From the NCBI GenBank assembly GCA_033961575.1, contig CM066737.1, forward strand, positions 61,462,771 to 61,526,770: DNA of 64,000 bases, given 5' to 3'. The notes beneath the pieces were generated by a model. That model made no database searches, was not told the origin of the DNA, and saw only the letters and a list, made by a program, of their open reading frames with translations. Made by a program: the position numbers and the translations under genes. Below, piece by piece: positions 10,250 through 20,839 of the stretch. Position 1 is the first letter of the stretch, and every line of letters begins with the position of its first letter. This stretch comes from Aselliscus stoliczkanus (lineage: Eukaryota > Chordata > Mammalia > Chiroptera > Hipposideridae).

Positions 10250-11186
10250 TCTATTTCTACTTTTTACCCAGTTGTATTATGGAACTTGCTGTCTCTGAAT
10301 ACATATAGACTAGCAGAGGAGCAGGGATGCTTTCAAAAATAGTACTCAAGTCTTCTGCTTCTGACCAATATAAACTAAGAGGGATTAGATATGCCTCCTA
10401 CCTAAAAACAAACAAACAAACAAACAAACAAACCCAGACAAATACATGAAACAATGGTTTTCAAAACACTAAACACCAAATAATAAAAGACAGTGATACA
10501 TAAAAGGCAATAAATAGAGCAAGGTCTATCATTGTCCCATACTGTTGCCTTGAGAGGATTTCCAGGCTATGGGACAGGAAAGAGGATTCCAGGCAGAGCC
10601 TGGAAGAATGCTGAATTGAGGAGACATTGTTGAGAATCTGGAGATATCAAGGAGATTAGAGTTCACCAGAAAGGAAAGAACTACATGAAGAGTGAACACC
10701 AGAGATCTGTAGAGTGAGTCCCTTGAGTATTAAATTAATTACTGATCAGTAAACGCATGTGAAGAAACTACCCAAGGTCTGAGAAAGAACAGGGTCAGAA
10801 ATAGCACCTGTTTCTACCAGCCAGACTGAAAAATCTGATAATTGACACATCATTGAGTAGCAGGTCTTGACTTATTAGTGTAAAATAATTAGCCCTAGAG
10901 TAAATAATGCTGCAATCCCACCCAAAAACCTAAACAGTAATCATCAAAAGGATCAATCAATTTCCAAACAATTTAACTGCCTCCCGGAACAAATCTCAAA
11001 AATATTTTCAGCAATAGAGAAATATACAGTACCAAATAAGGTAAAATTCACAAAATCTGATATCCAGTCAAAAATTAAGAATAAAAAAGGCATGAAAATA
11101 AACCTAATAATAAGAAAAACCAATCAATCTTAATAGCTCAGAACTTACACAGATGATAAAATTGACAGACAAGGTCCTTGAAACAG
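10250..11186 (+). mobile_element. Old L1 5' region and ORF1 upstream part
   Basis: 'atatccagtcaaaaattaag', 'aggcatgaaaataaaccta' and 'gacagacaaggtccttgaaa' match the 5' half of old L1M elements. The same region is present at 24600-24850. It includes an (AAAC)n tract at 10405-10433. A younger L1 tail interrupts it at 11187, and it may resume at 11640. Confidence 0.6.
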
Positions 11187-11389
11187 TCATTATATATTGT
11201 ATGTCAACTATAATTATATATATACATATGTAATCATGGGATATGGATTATAGTATAGGGAATTGAGTCAATGGAATTGTAATGGATATATATGATGTCA
11301 GGGGGCAATAGATTGGGAGAGGGGGTTATCACTTTGTGAGGGGTGAAATGCATAACTATTACATTGTTTTATTTATTAATTAAAAAGTA

Positions 11390-11421
<32 letters not shown>

Positions 11422-11425
11422 CAGA
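11187..11425 (+). mobile_element. L1 3'-terminal fragment (5'-truncated insertion)
   Basis: It starts 'attatatattgtatgtcaac' and continues 'atcatgggatatggattata', 'gggggttatcactttgtgag' and 'aactattacattgtttta', ending in an (ATA)n tail at 11390-11418. It is the same tail type as 18220-18495. Confidence 0.8.
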
Positions 11426-11517
11426 GTTTGACAAGAAGTACAACCCAACCCCACTTGGCACTGCATCCTGGGTAGGAATTTGGCTAAGTTACATGAAACC
11501 AAACACTTCATCTACTT

Positions 11518-11626
11518 TTTTTTTTTTTTAAAGGGCAGTGTCACTGGCCCTCATATGTGCGATCTGAACCAGGGCCACTGCCGTTCCCAAACTGGCTCTT
11601 AACCACTGTGCCACTCGGCCGGCCCC
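11518..11626 (-). mobile_element. Short tRNA-derived SINE
   Basis: The poly-T start, 'agggcagtgtcactggccct' and the final 'ccactcggccggcccc' show antisense orientation. Imperfect target duplication: ACTTCATCTACTT / ACTTCTTCTACTT. Confidence 0.92.
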
Positions 11627-11639
11627 ACTTCTTCTACTT

Positions 11640-12610
11640 CTACCTGAGCTAAGTGGCCATTCTATTCCAATTTAGTTAAAAGCACAGACTAAGCCACACA
11701 CCCAGTGATTCAGTGATCCATCTAAATACAAGGACTGCAGTCTAAGTTCCAAATATCAGAGACAAATTGTCAGCGTTGCCTAAAGGACACCTTGATCTTT
11801 GAACCTTGATTATGCTGTTTTGTACAGGGAATTTTCTGTACTAATTTCTCATGGTTATAAAAACATTATCAAAACAAAAACCAGGCGGCCGAGTGGCGCG
11901 GTGGTTAAGTGCTGGCTTGGGAAGCCAGCGGCCCTGGTTTGGTCCCACATATGAGGGCCAGTGACACTGCCCTCCAAAAAACAAAACAAAACAAAAACCA
12001 AACAAAGAAACATACAAAACAGTCATTACAATTGTATTTACATGTGGCTAAAACTCACGTAGAGACATGAAAAATATAAAATTGATCCAAATCAAATACC
12101 TAATCATAAAGGCTACACTGTATGAGATAAAAATTACACTGGTTGATAAAAAATTAATATTGCAGAAGAAAATATTAGTAAAATTTAAAGATGTAGCAGT
12201 AAGTTGCTAATTGAAATGAAATATGGAGGGGAAAAATAAAGAAAAGCAAAGAAGGAAGGAAGGAAGGAATGAAAAAAGAAAGGAAAGAAGGGAAGAGTGA
12301 ATAAATGGGAAAGCAAAAATAACAGAGCATCAACAAGCTATAAGACAACTTTAGGTGACCTAATATATGTGTAATTAGAGTCCCTGAAAGAGAGAGGGGG
12401 AATAAAGGCAGAACACACACATTACAATATTAGGAATAAAAGAAGTGATCTTCTCAGAGACTCTACACATACTAAAATAATAGTAAGGAAATAATATGAA
12501 CAAATTATGTCAATAAATTCTACAACTTACATGAAATGGAAATAGTCCTTGAAAGACATAAATTACAAAAGCTCACTTAAAAGAAGATATATGCTCTGAG
12601 TAGCCCTATA
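11640..12610 (+). mobile_element. Old L1 ORF1 region, decayed
   Basis: Sequence around 12060-12420 matches old L1 ORF1: 'acatgaaaaatataaaattg', 'acagagcatcaacaagctat', and 'ctaatatatgtgtaattaga' followed by 'gtccctgaaagaga'. It includes a short GAAGG-rich tract at 12245-12300 and a SINE at 11884. It continues the element at 10250. Confidence 0.6.
11884..11986 (+). mobile_element. Short tRNA-derived SINE
   Basis: The head is slightly shortened (GGCGGCCGAGTGGCGCGGTG). The 14-bp target duplication CAAAACAAAAACCA lies at 11870-11883 and 11987-12000. Confidence 0.92.
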
Positions 12611-13079
12611 TGTATTAAAGAAATAGATTTTGTAGTTAAAAACTTTCAGACTTAGTGGCTAAAGAGAAAGTAACTCTACAGTCCTTTTAGTCACTAAGTC
12701 TGAAAGCTGGGAGCCATTCTACTTTTTTATTTTTTGCATTACCAATAATTTAACCTCTAAATAATGTATTTTGATTTCAAATCTGAAACAGATCTTGAAA
12801 TAGCCTTCTACTTTCCAGCTCCCACTACCACTGTCTTATTCCAGACAATAAAAATCTTTTACTCAAAGAACTGCGACAGTCTCCAAAGTTGTTTTCCAGA
12901 ATAAAAGCTATGGCCCACACTTTCCAGAGAGAAATATTGGACAAATTCCAGTTCTTTCAAATTAACCACATGACAAAATACAAGTTCTTATCATTTTTAT
13001 ACATGACCTTTGCTGATCCAGCTCATTCCCTGTTCATCCTCACTTCTCATTCTATGTCCCAGCAACATGAAGCCAGATA
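12611..13079. other. No recognised feature
   Basis: Contains 'tagtggctaaagagaaag' and, about 45 bp on, an inverted 'agtcactaagtctgaaag'. This short imperfect palindrome near 12640-12710 could be a small DNA-transposon remnant. No gene is seen. Confidence 0.35.
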
Positions 13080-13653
13080 TACGAGATCAGACAATTAATT
13101 CACAAACTTGTTGCAATGATGTTGCTAACCTTTTTTAATATCAGAGAGATTGTTTATTATGAATTTGTACCAACTGGACAACAGTTCACCAAGTTTACTA
13201 TTTGGAAGTGCTGAAAAAGCTACGTGAAAAAGTTAGACGGCCTGAACTTTTGGCCAACAATTAATTCATGGCTCTTGCATCATGACAATGCACCAGCCCA
13301 CATGGCTCTGTCTGTGAGGGAGTTTTTAGCCAGTAAACAAATAATTGTATTGTAATACCCTCCCTACTCACCTGATCTGGCCCCCAATGACTTCTTTCTT
13401 TACCTGAAGATAAAGGAAATATTGAAAGGAAGACGTTTTGATGACATCAGGACAACAAGGGTAATAAGATGACAGCTCTGCTGGCCATTACAGAAAGAGT
13501 TCCAAAATTGCTTTGAAGGGTGCACTAGGCACTGGCGTTGGTGCATAGCTTCTCAAGGGAAGTACTTCAAAGGTGACTATAGTGATATTCAGCAATGGGG
13601 TATGTAGCACGTTTTCTAAAATGAGTTCGTGAACTTAATTGTCTGACCTCATA
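13080..13653 (+). mobile_element. Mariner-type DNA transposon, internally deleted
   Basis: TA target dinucleotides flank it at 13080-13081 and 13652-13653. The terminal inverted repeats are CGAGATCAGACAATTAATTC (left) and the complement of TGAGGTCAGACAATTAAGTT (right). At about 570 bp it is under half the roughly 1.3 kb of an autonomous mariner. The 5' coding half is missing. Confidence 0.88.
13155..13470 (+). pseudogene. Mariner transposase C-terminal remnant
   Basis: Fragments of the catalytic half are readable across frames: 'YYLEVLKKLREKVRRPEL' near 13200-13250, then 'HDNAPAHMALSVREFLA' near 13280-13330, holding the second catalytic Asp. 'YPPYSPDLAPNDFFL' follows near 13360-13400, with the DxxPNDFF-type third Asp. 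Stops and a frame change separate the pieces, so no enzyme is made. The family cuts and pastes DNA in the nucleus through a DD34D triad; the first Asp region is absent. Confidence 0.82.
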
Positions 13654-14167
13654 ATTCTTCAAAAACACTATGCTTGTTCATGTTTTTTGTGAATTTGCAT
13701 AAACCCTTCCCTTGACATGGAGTGTTCTTTCTCTTTTTTTCTATCTAGTTAAAATTAGTCATTCCCTCAAAACCTGCTTTACCAAAACTCTACAGGTAGT
13801 AAGTAGTATCTTAAAGCTTAGTTGTGATATGAAATCCAAAACCATATCAATGAACTGTTTGTACTTTGTTACATTAAAAGCTATTGAAAAAAATTGTACT
13901 TTAAGTGGATCTTTTACCAAGGCATGATTTTATACCATCAGATATTGGTCATTTGGAAAATATTTAGTCACTGAATTTTACAGATCTTCCGAATTTGACA
14001 TATTTCATTATACAATATCACAAGGTCACCTTCATTATTATCACCTATAACCTTATCCGAAAAGTCTTCAAACATTGGAAAGCTGTCAATTTCATGGTAA
14101 TAGTAATAATGGCACGTTTTCCAAAATTCTAATTTCCACTTGAAATAATAAATATTATTATTATCAG

Positions 14168-14269
14168 GGCCGGCTGAGTGGCACGGTGGTTAAGTGCTGG
14201 TCTTGGGAAGCCAGCGGCCCCAGTTTGGGTCCCACATATGAGGGCCAGTGACACTGCCCTCAAAAAAAA
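14168..14269 (+). mobile_element. Short tRNA-derived SINE in the hAT relic
   Basis: It starts GGCCGGCTGAGTGGCACGG. The target duplication ATTATTATTATCAG lies at 14154-14167 and 14270-14283. Confidence 0.92.
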
Positions 14270-14279
14270 ATTATTATTA

Positions 14280-14790
14280 TCAGCAAAAATGCTGCCAGTC
14301 ATTTTCCTTGAAGTAACAGACTCGCTTCATTTTTGAGACAATATCTGTCAAATATCCAAGTCTGAATAAAACTAGTTCATCATTCATCCTTTCTGGTAAT
14401 ATGGTGTTCCATGAAAAAAGTGGCCTGTTGAGCATGTACCTTAAACAATTGCACAAGTGCTTTTCCTTGAGATAGCCACAATACTTCACTATGCAGAAGT
14501 ACTTTATGTGCACTCCCATTTCATCAGAGACCATTAAGAAGACATGCACACAAGTGTCAAGCCTTAATATAATTAATACATTTTACTGTTTCATTGAAGA
14601 CATTCTTAAGTGAAACTGGGTGTTTTTTGTGTGTTTTTTTTTAAATTGAAGTGCATAGTGGTGAATACAATGACTTATCTTGCTGTTTGATGCTACTGCC
14701 TTGTTTCATGCCAAAGCCCCTGCATTTTTACCCTTCATTACTTTTGCGCCATCAATGTGAACATCGATACAATGAAAAAAGGCCAACATT
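14280..14790 (-). pseudogene. hAT transposase fragment (SCAND3/ZBED-like family)
   Basis: The minus-strand frame at 14549-14280 contains 'VSDEMGVHIKYFCIVKYC', equivalent to the 'CxEMGAxHxxLLxHTxVRWL' core of Charlie/Buster-type hAT transposases. 'LVLFRLGYLTDIVSKM' corresponds to 'KLAYLADIFxxLN'. Further upstream (14700-14790), 'VHIDGAKVMKGKN' corresponds to the DGA motif that holds a catalytic Asp. Frames are broken. Host-domesticated relatives exist, but this copy is decayed. Confidence 0.72.
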
Positions 14791-14934
14791 TTAGGATTAA
14801 TATTATAAAAATAATATTAAAGTTGCAGAACTCCTGAAGAGATCTTGCAGACCGCACTTTGAGAATCTCAGATAGAAAACCATGATGGAGAAATATAGTA
14901 CTTGACAGTGCCACAATATTTGGGATTTAGGAAA

Positions 14935-15100
14935 ATTTCCAAAAATTATTTAGCTAATATTTATTTATTGCTTACTATGTTTTTGTTACTGTGCTAAGTA
15001 TTGAAGATACAACAATCTACGCAACAAAAATTTCCAGAAATTAATCAGCTAATGTTTATCCATGTCCCGATGAAGTTTACACACCAATAGGAATAAGTCA
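14935..15100 (+). mobile_element. Ancient interspersed repeat, family unsure
   Basis: 'tttattgcttactatgtttt' followed by 'gttactgtgctaagtattga' is the common 'tactatgtgccaggcactgtgctag' ancient mammalian repeat, much decayed. Confidence 0.4.
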
Positions 15101-16291
15101 ATTGAAAAGAGAGAGAGGTATATATAAATTTGAGCTGTAAAGTAACTTACGACTAATGGCTGCAGAAGTTCCTCCTACTGTGATTCCTTTCTGGAATTCA
15201 GTAAAACAATATATTAGCTAAATGTTTCAATTCATCATAATTCAATGAGGTTTGTTTTGTATAATAAGCCACAAGTGAACAGTTGTGAATCCTTTTGAAT
15301 CATTTTGTGTTTATGCCTATATTCACTATAGCCTTCAGATCTAGACTACAAAATGCAACATTGCTTACATTTTCATTTCCTCCTTTATTTTTAATTTTGC
15401 CTTGAGACTTGGAAGATGACTTTTAACAGAAGACTAACTGGAGATGTGGGGATTTACAGAGACTATCAAGCCATCATATTCACCAGGACCTAAAATGGTA
15501 AAGGTCCTATAGAATTTACTGATAACCTGAGGCCATAAATGTCTCACATTGTCCCTGGGGCTTTTTGTCAGTGTCACTCACTTTTCTACACAGCCAGTCT
15601 TTTTCAGTCATGAACTCTGTGCTCTACTAGCTTCTCTCTCCTTTGCTGTCAAAATTTAGGGAAATTATATACACACATAGAAACTCACATGTGATTTTAG
15701 TAGAGGATCTGGAAAGACTCATTACCAAGAAAAAGCTTCAAATAGGAAACAGTACCACTGAGTTGACACATATTGCTAAATTGATTCTATCTAAATTCAT
15801 TTGCCCTTATCCAGATGCCATAAGTCGTTGAGACTATTTCCAAGAACAAGTTAACAATTTTAAAGGTGACTCAAAGGGGTGTGGTTGACAATGGCAAATG
15901 AGTTGAACTTTGGTCCTGAGGGATAAGAATCTCTGTTCTGACTTTCACAGTGAGAAAGGAAACCTAAATATAAGTTTTCAGACAGAATAATGGGTTCTTT
16001 GGGTACTTTCAATCTCTCTTCTACTAAAGACATGGTTGTTTCCCCTGCAAAAAAAAAATCTGTTTTAAATTACATTAAAGTTCTGCTGTTAAATTCAATT
16101 AAACTCTATGTGCTTTTGTTTTCTCACCTAATAATGTACGATTATAAACACTTCTAAAAAATATCACAGTTTAAAAATGGAATACTGTATTGGAATGTGC
16201 TTTGTACATATGAAATTTTAAATGTTTCAAAATAATAATCAATGGAATAAAGAAGCACATAAAGTTGAATATTTCTAGAAACAGTCGTCTT
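15101..16291. other. No recognised feature
   Basis: No repeat or gene can be assigned confidently. A 62-codon frame at 15643-15831 has no recognised motif. Confidence 0.4.
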
Positions 16292-16307
16292 TAAACATGG
16301 TTTTTAT

Positions 16308-16420
16308 TTATTTATTTATTTTTTTGAGGGTAATGTCACTGACCCTCATATGTGGGACCCGAACCTGGGTCACTGGCTTCCAAAGCCAGTGCTTAACCAC
16401 TGTGCCACTCGGCCAGCCCA
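16308..16420 (-). mobile_element. Short tRNA-derived SINE
   Basis: The tail contains (ATTT)n and it ends 'ccactcggccagccca'. The target duplication TAAACATGGTTTTTA lies at 16292-16306 and 16421-16435 (one mismatch region). Confidence 0.92.
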
Positions 16421-16739
16421 TAAACATGGTTTTTAATAGCTATAAAGTTATCTTCCCATTTTAAGTCCTCATGCACTATTTACTTCTCCAATGAGAAATA
16501 ATGTATTTCACGAATAATAGAAGAAAAAGAAAACAGAAGTATTTTCAATCTTTACCTAAATTAAAGAAGCATTTTACTCTCACCTTCATTCATTCTTTCC
16601 TAACCACCCATCACCAGAAAGTAGCAAATATCTAGCCAAACAGAACTTTCTTATAGAACACGCAAAAAATGTTCTTTTGTGCTTCTATGATTTTGTAGCT
16701 TCTAAGTCTTTCTCTTCTGAATAATTTTCTCTCACCTAA

Positions 16740-17025
16740 AAGAATCCTGTTGAAAGGCCATTTTCTCTGTAAAGGCTTTCCTAACTACCCAAGACAGAGA
16801 TAGTAGAACCACCTTTCTCTTCTCATTACATTTTGTATACTAATTTTGTACAAGTACAGAATAGATATACTGCCATTTATTACATTTTGTTGTAATTTTG
16901 TATCTGTGTCCTTGTCCCACTAGACTATGAGATCATTAAAGGCATTGGTCATGTCTTCTTCCCAACCTCTGTACCCAGCACAGTTCCAACCACATAAATA
17001 TTACATAGAAATGAATGAAACCATG
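16740..17025 (+). mobile_element. L2 3' end
   Basis: 'aaaggctttcctaactaccc', then 'cccactagactatgagatca', 'tacccagcacagttccaacc' and 'aaatgaatgaa' follow the order of the L2 3'UTR. Confidence 0.75.
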
Positions 17026-17244
17026 AATATACACTTCCAACTAAGCCTGCTTTAGTATATAGATATGTGACAGATGGGGACATGTGATCTCTATGTAACT
17101 TTCATGTAGATTTTCTTCTTTCATCCCCATCTCTCTGCCCTAGCAGAGAATATCTTAAATGTACCTCAAATACTCTGATCCATAGCATTATTTAAATAAA
17201 ATGTAAGTTAACATTTAAAAATACCATATACGTAAGAAGGTATT

Positions 17245-17640
17245 TGCCAATGATACATCTCATAAGAGGGTAATATCCAAAATTTATTTAAAAACTCATA
17301 ACTCAACAGCAAAAAAACAAACAATCCAGTTTAAAAATGGGTAGAGGACATGAAGAGCCATTTCTCTAAAGAGGACATACAGATGGCCAACAGGCATATG
17401 AGAAGATGCTCGACATCACTGATCATCAAGGAAATGCAAATGAAAACCACAATGAGATACCACTTCACTCCTGTCAGAATGGCTAGATCAATAAATCAAC
17501 AAACAAGAAGTGTTAGCGAGGATGTGGAGAACAGAGAACTGATAGTGGGATTGCAAATTGGTGCAGTCACTATGGAAAACAGTATGGAAGTTACTCAAAA
17601 TATTAAAAATAGAACTACCTTATGACTCAGCAATTCCACT
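17245..17640 (+). pseudogene. L1 ORF2 C-terminal remnant
   Basis: Translated pieces include '[20 protein letters not shown]', '[20 protein letters not shown]' and '[17 protein letters not shown]', all part of the conserved C-terminal L1 ORF2 segment. '[13 protein letters not shown]' and 'HPSIDDWINEL'-like pieces follow in broken frames. There is no reverse transcriptase core in this fragment. Confidence 0.8.
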
Positions 17641-18282
17641 CCTGGGTATTTATTCAAAGAATCCAAATCACTCATTCGAAAAAATATATGCACTCCTATG
17701 TTTATTGCAGCACTATTCACAATAGCCAAGAGATGGAAATAACGAAAATGCCCATCAATAGATGATTGGATAAATGAATTGTAGTATAAATGTAGTATAA
17801 ATGAATATTTATACAATGGGGTATTGCTCTGCCATAAAAGATAGAATGAAATCTTACCATTTGCAACAACATGGATGGACCAAAAGAATGTTATGCTAAG
17901 TGAAATAAGTCCAACTAAGAAAGACAAATACCATATGATCTCACTTATATGTAGAATCTAAGGAACAGAATAAATGAGCAAACAAAACAGAAAGACTCAG
18001 AGATACAGAGAAAAACTGATGGGTGCTAGATGGGAGCGGGATTGGGAGGATGGGGAGAAGGTGAAGGGATTATAAAATACAAATTGGTAGTCACAAAATA
18101 GTCATGGGGATATAAAATACAGCATGGGGAATATAATCAATAATGTTACATAGAGTATGTAGGGTACTAGATGGGTACTGGACTTATGGGGGGAATCACA
18201 TCATCCATTGTGTAGATGCCTGATCACTCACTGCATTGTACACCTAAAACTGATGTAAAATAATATCAACTGTAATTATAAT

Positions 18283-18283
<1 letters not shown>

Positions 18284-18322
<39 letters not shown>
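18284..18322 (+). repeat. (TA)n microsatellite
   Basis: About 19 TA dinucleotides inside the L1 3'UTR. Confidence 0.95.
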
Positions 18323-18325
<3 letters not shown>

Positions 18326-18495
18326 ACTGGATATAAAGTATAGCATAAAGAATATAGTCAATGGTATAGTAACAGCTATATATGATGTCAGAGGGGTAGT
18401 AGACTAGAAACAGGGGTTGTCACTTTGTGAGGGGATATAAATGTCTACTCATTATATTGTTTTATACACCTGAAACTAATAATAAAAAAATAAAA

Positions 18496-18918
18496 TTTAT
18501 AAAAATTTTAAAAATAGCATGTAAGCAACCATGAAGTCATTATATAAAATAAAAGCTGAACTTCCTTACACTGACAAAATTCACATCAAGACCTGAGCAT
18601 GGAGGGAAATAGAGGGATTTTTGTTTGTGTGTTCATTTCCTTTTTGATTTTTAAAAAAAGTATTCCCATAGAAGTATTCAATTATGGGCATCAGCTCCAA
18701 ACTTTTAATGAAATAGATATTTGAATCTCTAACACTATTTTGCTATTTCTCAGCCACTTGAGTTATTTAAAACTATAATGCATAATTCTTTATCTTTTAG
18801 TGAAGGGAAAAGGAAAAGCACAAAACAACAAATAAAAATCTCTAGTCATACATTGCAGTCTACAGGGTTACTTTCAATATATTTTAACTCTTTACCCCAG
18901 TAAGTTCTCCAACACTCT
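18496..18918. other. No recognised feature
   Basis: AT-rich unassigned DNA between an L1 end and a hAT relic. Confidence 0.4.
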
Positions 18919-19650
18919 ATCGCAAAGATTGACAATTTTTTTTTTCTGTAAAGGGGCAGACGGTAAATATTTTAAGCTTTGTAGTTCGAAAGTCAAAATC
19001 AAGGATGTTATGAAAGTATTTACATAAAAAAGCAATACAAACTTCCTCAATTTTTTATTGACAAAATTCAAAACATAGTAATAATAATTGAGAACAATTT
19101 TTTTTTTGTAATACAAGTCACTAATGGGAAGAATGGAATTTTTGGTGAGGGAAGAAAAAGTAACATTTTATTTAATTGGGGTTCAAAGTTAGTGTTCCCA
19201 ATCATTAAAATTGACTGCAAATTTCATTTGTTAATGCTGATCTGTAATGAGATTTTAAGTATTTCATTTTCAAAAATGTCTTTTCACACAGAAAGGTAAT
19301 ATATGTAGCATCTGAAATGCTGATAACCACATCACTGTGATTTATGGTAGCACAAGAAGTCATAAGAGCTCGATATATACAGTCTCTGTCAGAACTACTC
19401 AACTCTTCAGTTGTGTAAAATCATCCAAAGAAAACAGATGAATGAATGTGGCTGCATTTCAATAAAACTTTACTTATACAACTGAAATTTGTATTTTATA
19501 GAATTTTTACATCCCCAAATGTTATGCTTCTTCTGATTTTTTTCAATCATTTAAATATGTAAAAGATAATTCTGAGCTCATGGACCCAGCAAAGCAGCTG
19601 GCACACTGGATATGGCCCATTAACTGTGGTTTGCTGACCCTGGCCCTGTG
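18919..19650 (-). mobile_element. hAT-Charlie-type transposon, partial
   Basis: It begins with 'ttctgtaaaggggcagacgg' and 'gtaaatattttaagctttg' and ends with 'tggatatggcccattaactg' and 'tggtttgctgaccctgg', the ends of a Charlie-type element. It is related to the full-length copy at 32370-34856, in the opposite orientation. Confidence 0.75.
19205..19402 (-). pseudogene. hAT transposase dimerisation-domain fragment
   Basis: The minus-strand frame contains 'CEKTFLKMKYLKSHYRSALT', the strongly conserved C-terminal dimerisation segment of Charlie/GTF2IRD2-like hAT transposases. Only about 65 codons remain, with no catalytic residues. It matches the degenerate C-terminus of the copy at 34440-34600 (there 'cactttttcac...aaat' region). 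Confidence 0.8.
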
Positions 19651-20020
19651 GCATACCCCTATGTTACAGCCATGATTACAGTTGACTTTTGATCGGGTCA
19701 GTGGTAGAATGTTCAGGGGCACAAAAAGACAGAAGAGAAAAACAGAGATGTAGGTTGTTCCTTTCTACTAGGCCCTCACTTAACTGCCCCATTCCGATAT
19801 TTCTGCTCCCCGATTCCCATTCTCCTTCCCTTATGCCACTATCCCCAAACTGGGTATGCTCATCACTCTATAGTATTAGAGTATGTTATTAATATCTATC
19901 AAGAAATTTACTCCTTCATAATGTAGTATTTCTATTGTTTCAAACCACACTGACTTCATTCTCAGTCATGCAAAAAGCCCTGCAAAATGACCCCTAGGCC
20001 TCTCATAAAGGGTGTGTGAA

Positions 20021-20022
<2 letters not shown>

Positions 20023-20053
<31 letters not shown>
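20023..20053 (+). repeat. (TG)n microsatellite
   Basis: About 15 TG units. Confidence 0.95.
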
Positions 20054-20054
<1 letters not shown>

Positions 20055-20106
20055 GGAAAGGATGAGAGTGTAGGCAAGTGAGCATGAATATTGAACTGAC
20101 TAGCCA

Positions 20107-20339
20107 GGGGTTGACATACTGTGGCTCGCGAGCCACATGCAGCTTTTTGGGTACGTATATGTAGCTCTGAAGTAAAATTGAAAATGAAAATAAAACTATC
20201 GTAGTTTCATTTATAAAAATTTTAAAGGATACTATTCACATATTGGTCATTTCATTTGTTGTACGGCTCTTGAATAATTTTTAAATTGTTTTGAGGGACA
20301 GGATTGGCTCTTCTGTCTCAAAAGTTTGCTGACCCCTGG
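20107..20339 (+). mobile_element. Non-autonomous hAT element
   Basis: The ends are CAGGGGTTGACATACTGTGG and the complement of CAGGGGTCAGCAAACTTTTG. Imperfect 8-bp flanks (TGACTAGC / GACTAGAC) suggest a hAT target duplication. The interior 'ggctcgcgagccacatgc' is typical of short mammalian hAT elements. There is no coding capacity at about 233 bp. Confidence 0.82.
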
Positions 20340-20559
20340 ACTAGACCAATGGGCATATATGAAAGGCAAATGGAACCATACAGTTCTGGAGCATGGAAAA
20401 TTAGAACAGTGGCTTTTCATAGTGAATAGATGAATTATCAGTGTATCTTTACACAGTGATTAAGATGTAAGATGTTTGAAACATCTCTAGTATCTGTGGA
20501 AACTGTAAGCATCTGTTCTTTTTTTCCTATTGAAAAACAAATGAGAAGCATGGGATTCT

Positions 20560-20612
20560 TCTTTTGGGGAAGGTTTAAAGTTAGTATTCCCTAGCAATTA
20601 AAATTGACTGAG
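20560..20612 (-). mobile_element. Short hAT-Charlie fragment
   Basis: 'ttaaagttagtattccctag' and 'caattaaaattgactg' closely resemble 19165-19213 of the neighbouring hAT relic. Confidence 0.55.
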
Positions 20613-20729
20613 GGGGCTGGCTGAGTTGCGTGGTGGTTGTGCGCTGGCTTGGGAAGCCGGCGGCCCCGGTTCGGGTCCCGCGTGTGAGAGCCAGTGACAT
20701 TGCCCTCAAAAAAAGAAAAGTTAAAAAAA
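20613..20729 (+). mobile_element. Short tRNA-derived SINE (first of an adjacent pair)
   Basis: It starts GGGCTGGCTGAGTTGCGTGG and has CpG-rich sequence in its middle. The target duplication AAATTGACTGAG lies before it and again at 20730-20741, immediately before the second SINE. Confidence 0.92.
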
Positions 20730-20741
20730 AAATTGACTGAG

Positions 20742-20839
20742 GGCCGGCCAAGTGGCGCAGTTGTTGAGTGCTGGCTTGGAAAGTCAGCAGCCCGGTTCAG
20801 GTCCCACATATGAGGGCCAGTGGCACTGCCCTCAAAAAA
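20742..20839 (+). mobile_element. Short tRNA-derived SINE (second of an adjacent pair)
   Basis: It starts GGCCGGCCAAGTGGCGCAGT. No third copy of AAATTGACTGAG follows it. Confidence 0.92.

Larger units (their letters stand above)
13930..14871 (-). mobile_element. hAT transposon remnant (transposase region)
   Basis: Read on the minus strand, the inverted-repeat-like end CTGAGATTCTCAAAGTGCGG (14871 to 14852) resembles the hAT-Charlie end CAGTGGTTCTCAAACTG. Transposase-like codons follow. The far end is not defined. A SINE interrupts it at 14168. Confidence 0.7.
17245..18495 (+). mobile_element. Old L1 3' end (ORF2 C-terminus plus 3'UTR)
   Basis: The ORF2 end is readable from 'aactcataactcaacagcaa' through 'gccatttctctaaagaggac', 'caccacaatgagataccact'-like and 'gtgttagcgaggatgtggag'. 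Then come 'gcaattccactcctgggtat', 'acaatagccaagagatggaa' and 'aagtgaaataagtcc'. The 3'UTR carries one G-rich module (18010-18130), a (TA)n tract at 18284-18322, and the terminal 'acacctgaaactaataat' plus A-rich tail. Confidence 0.88.
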
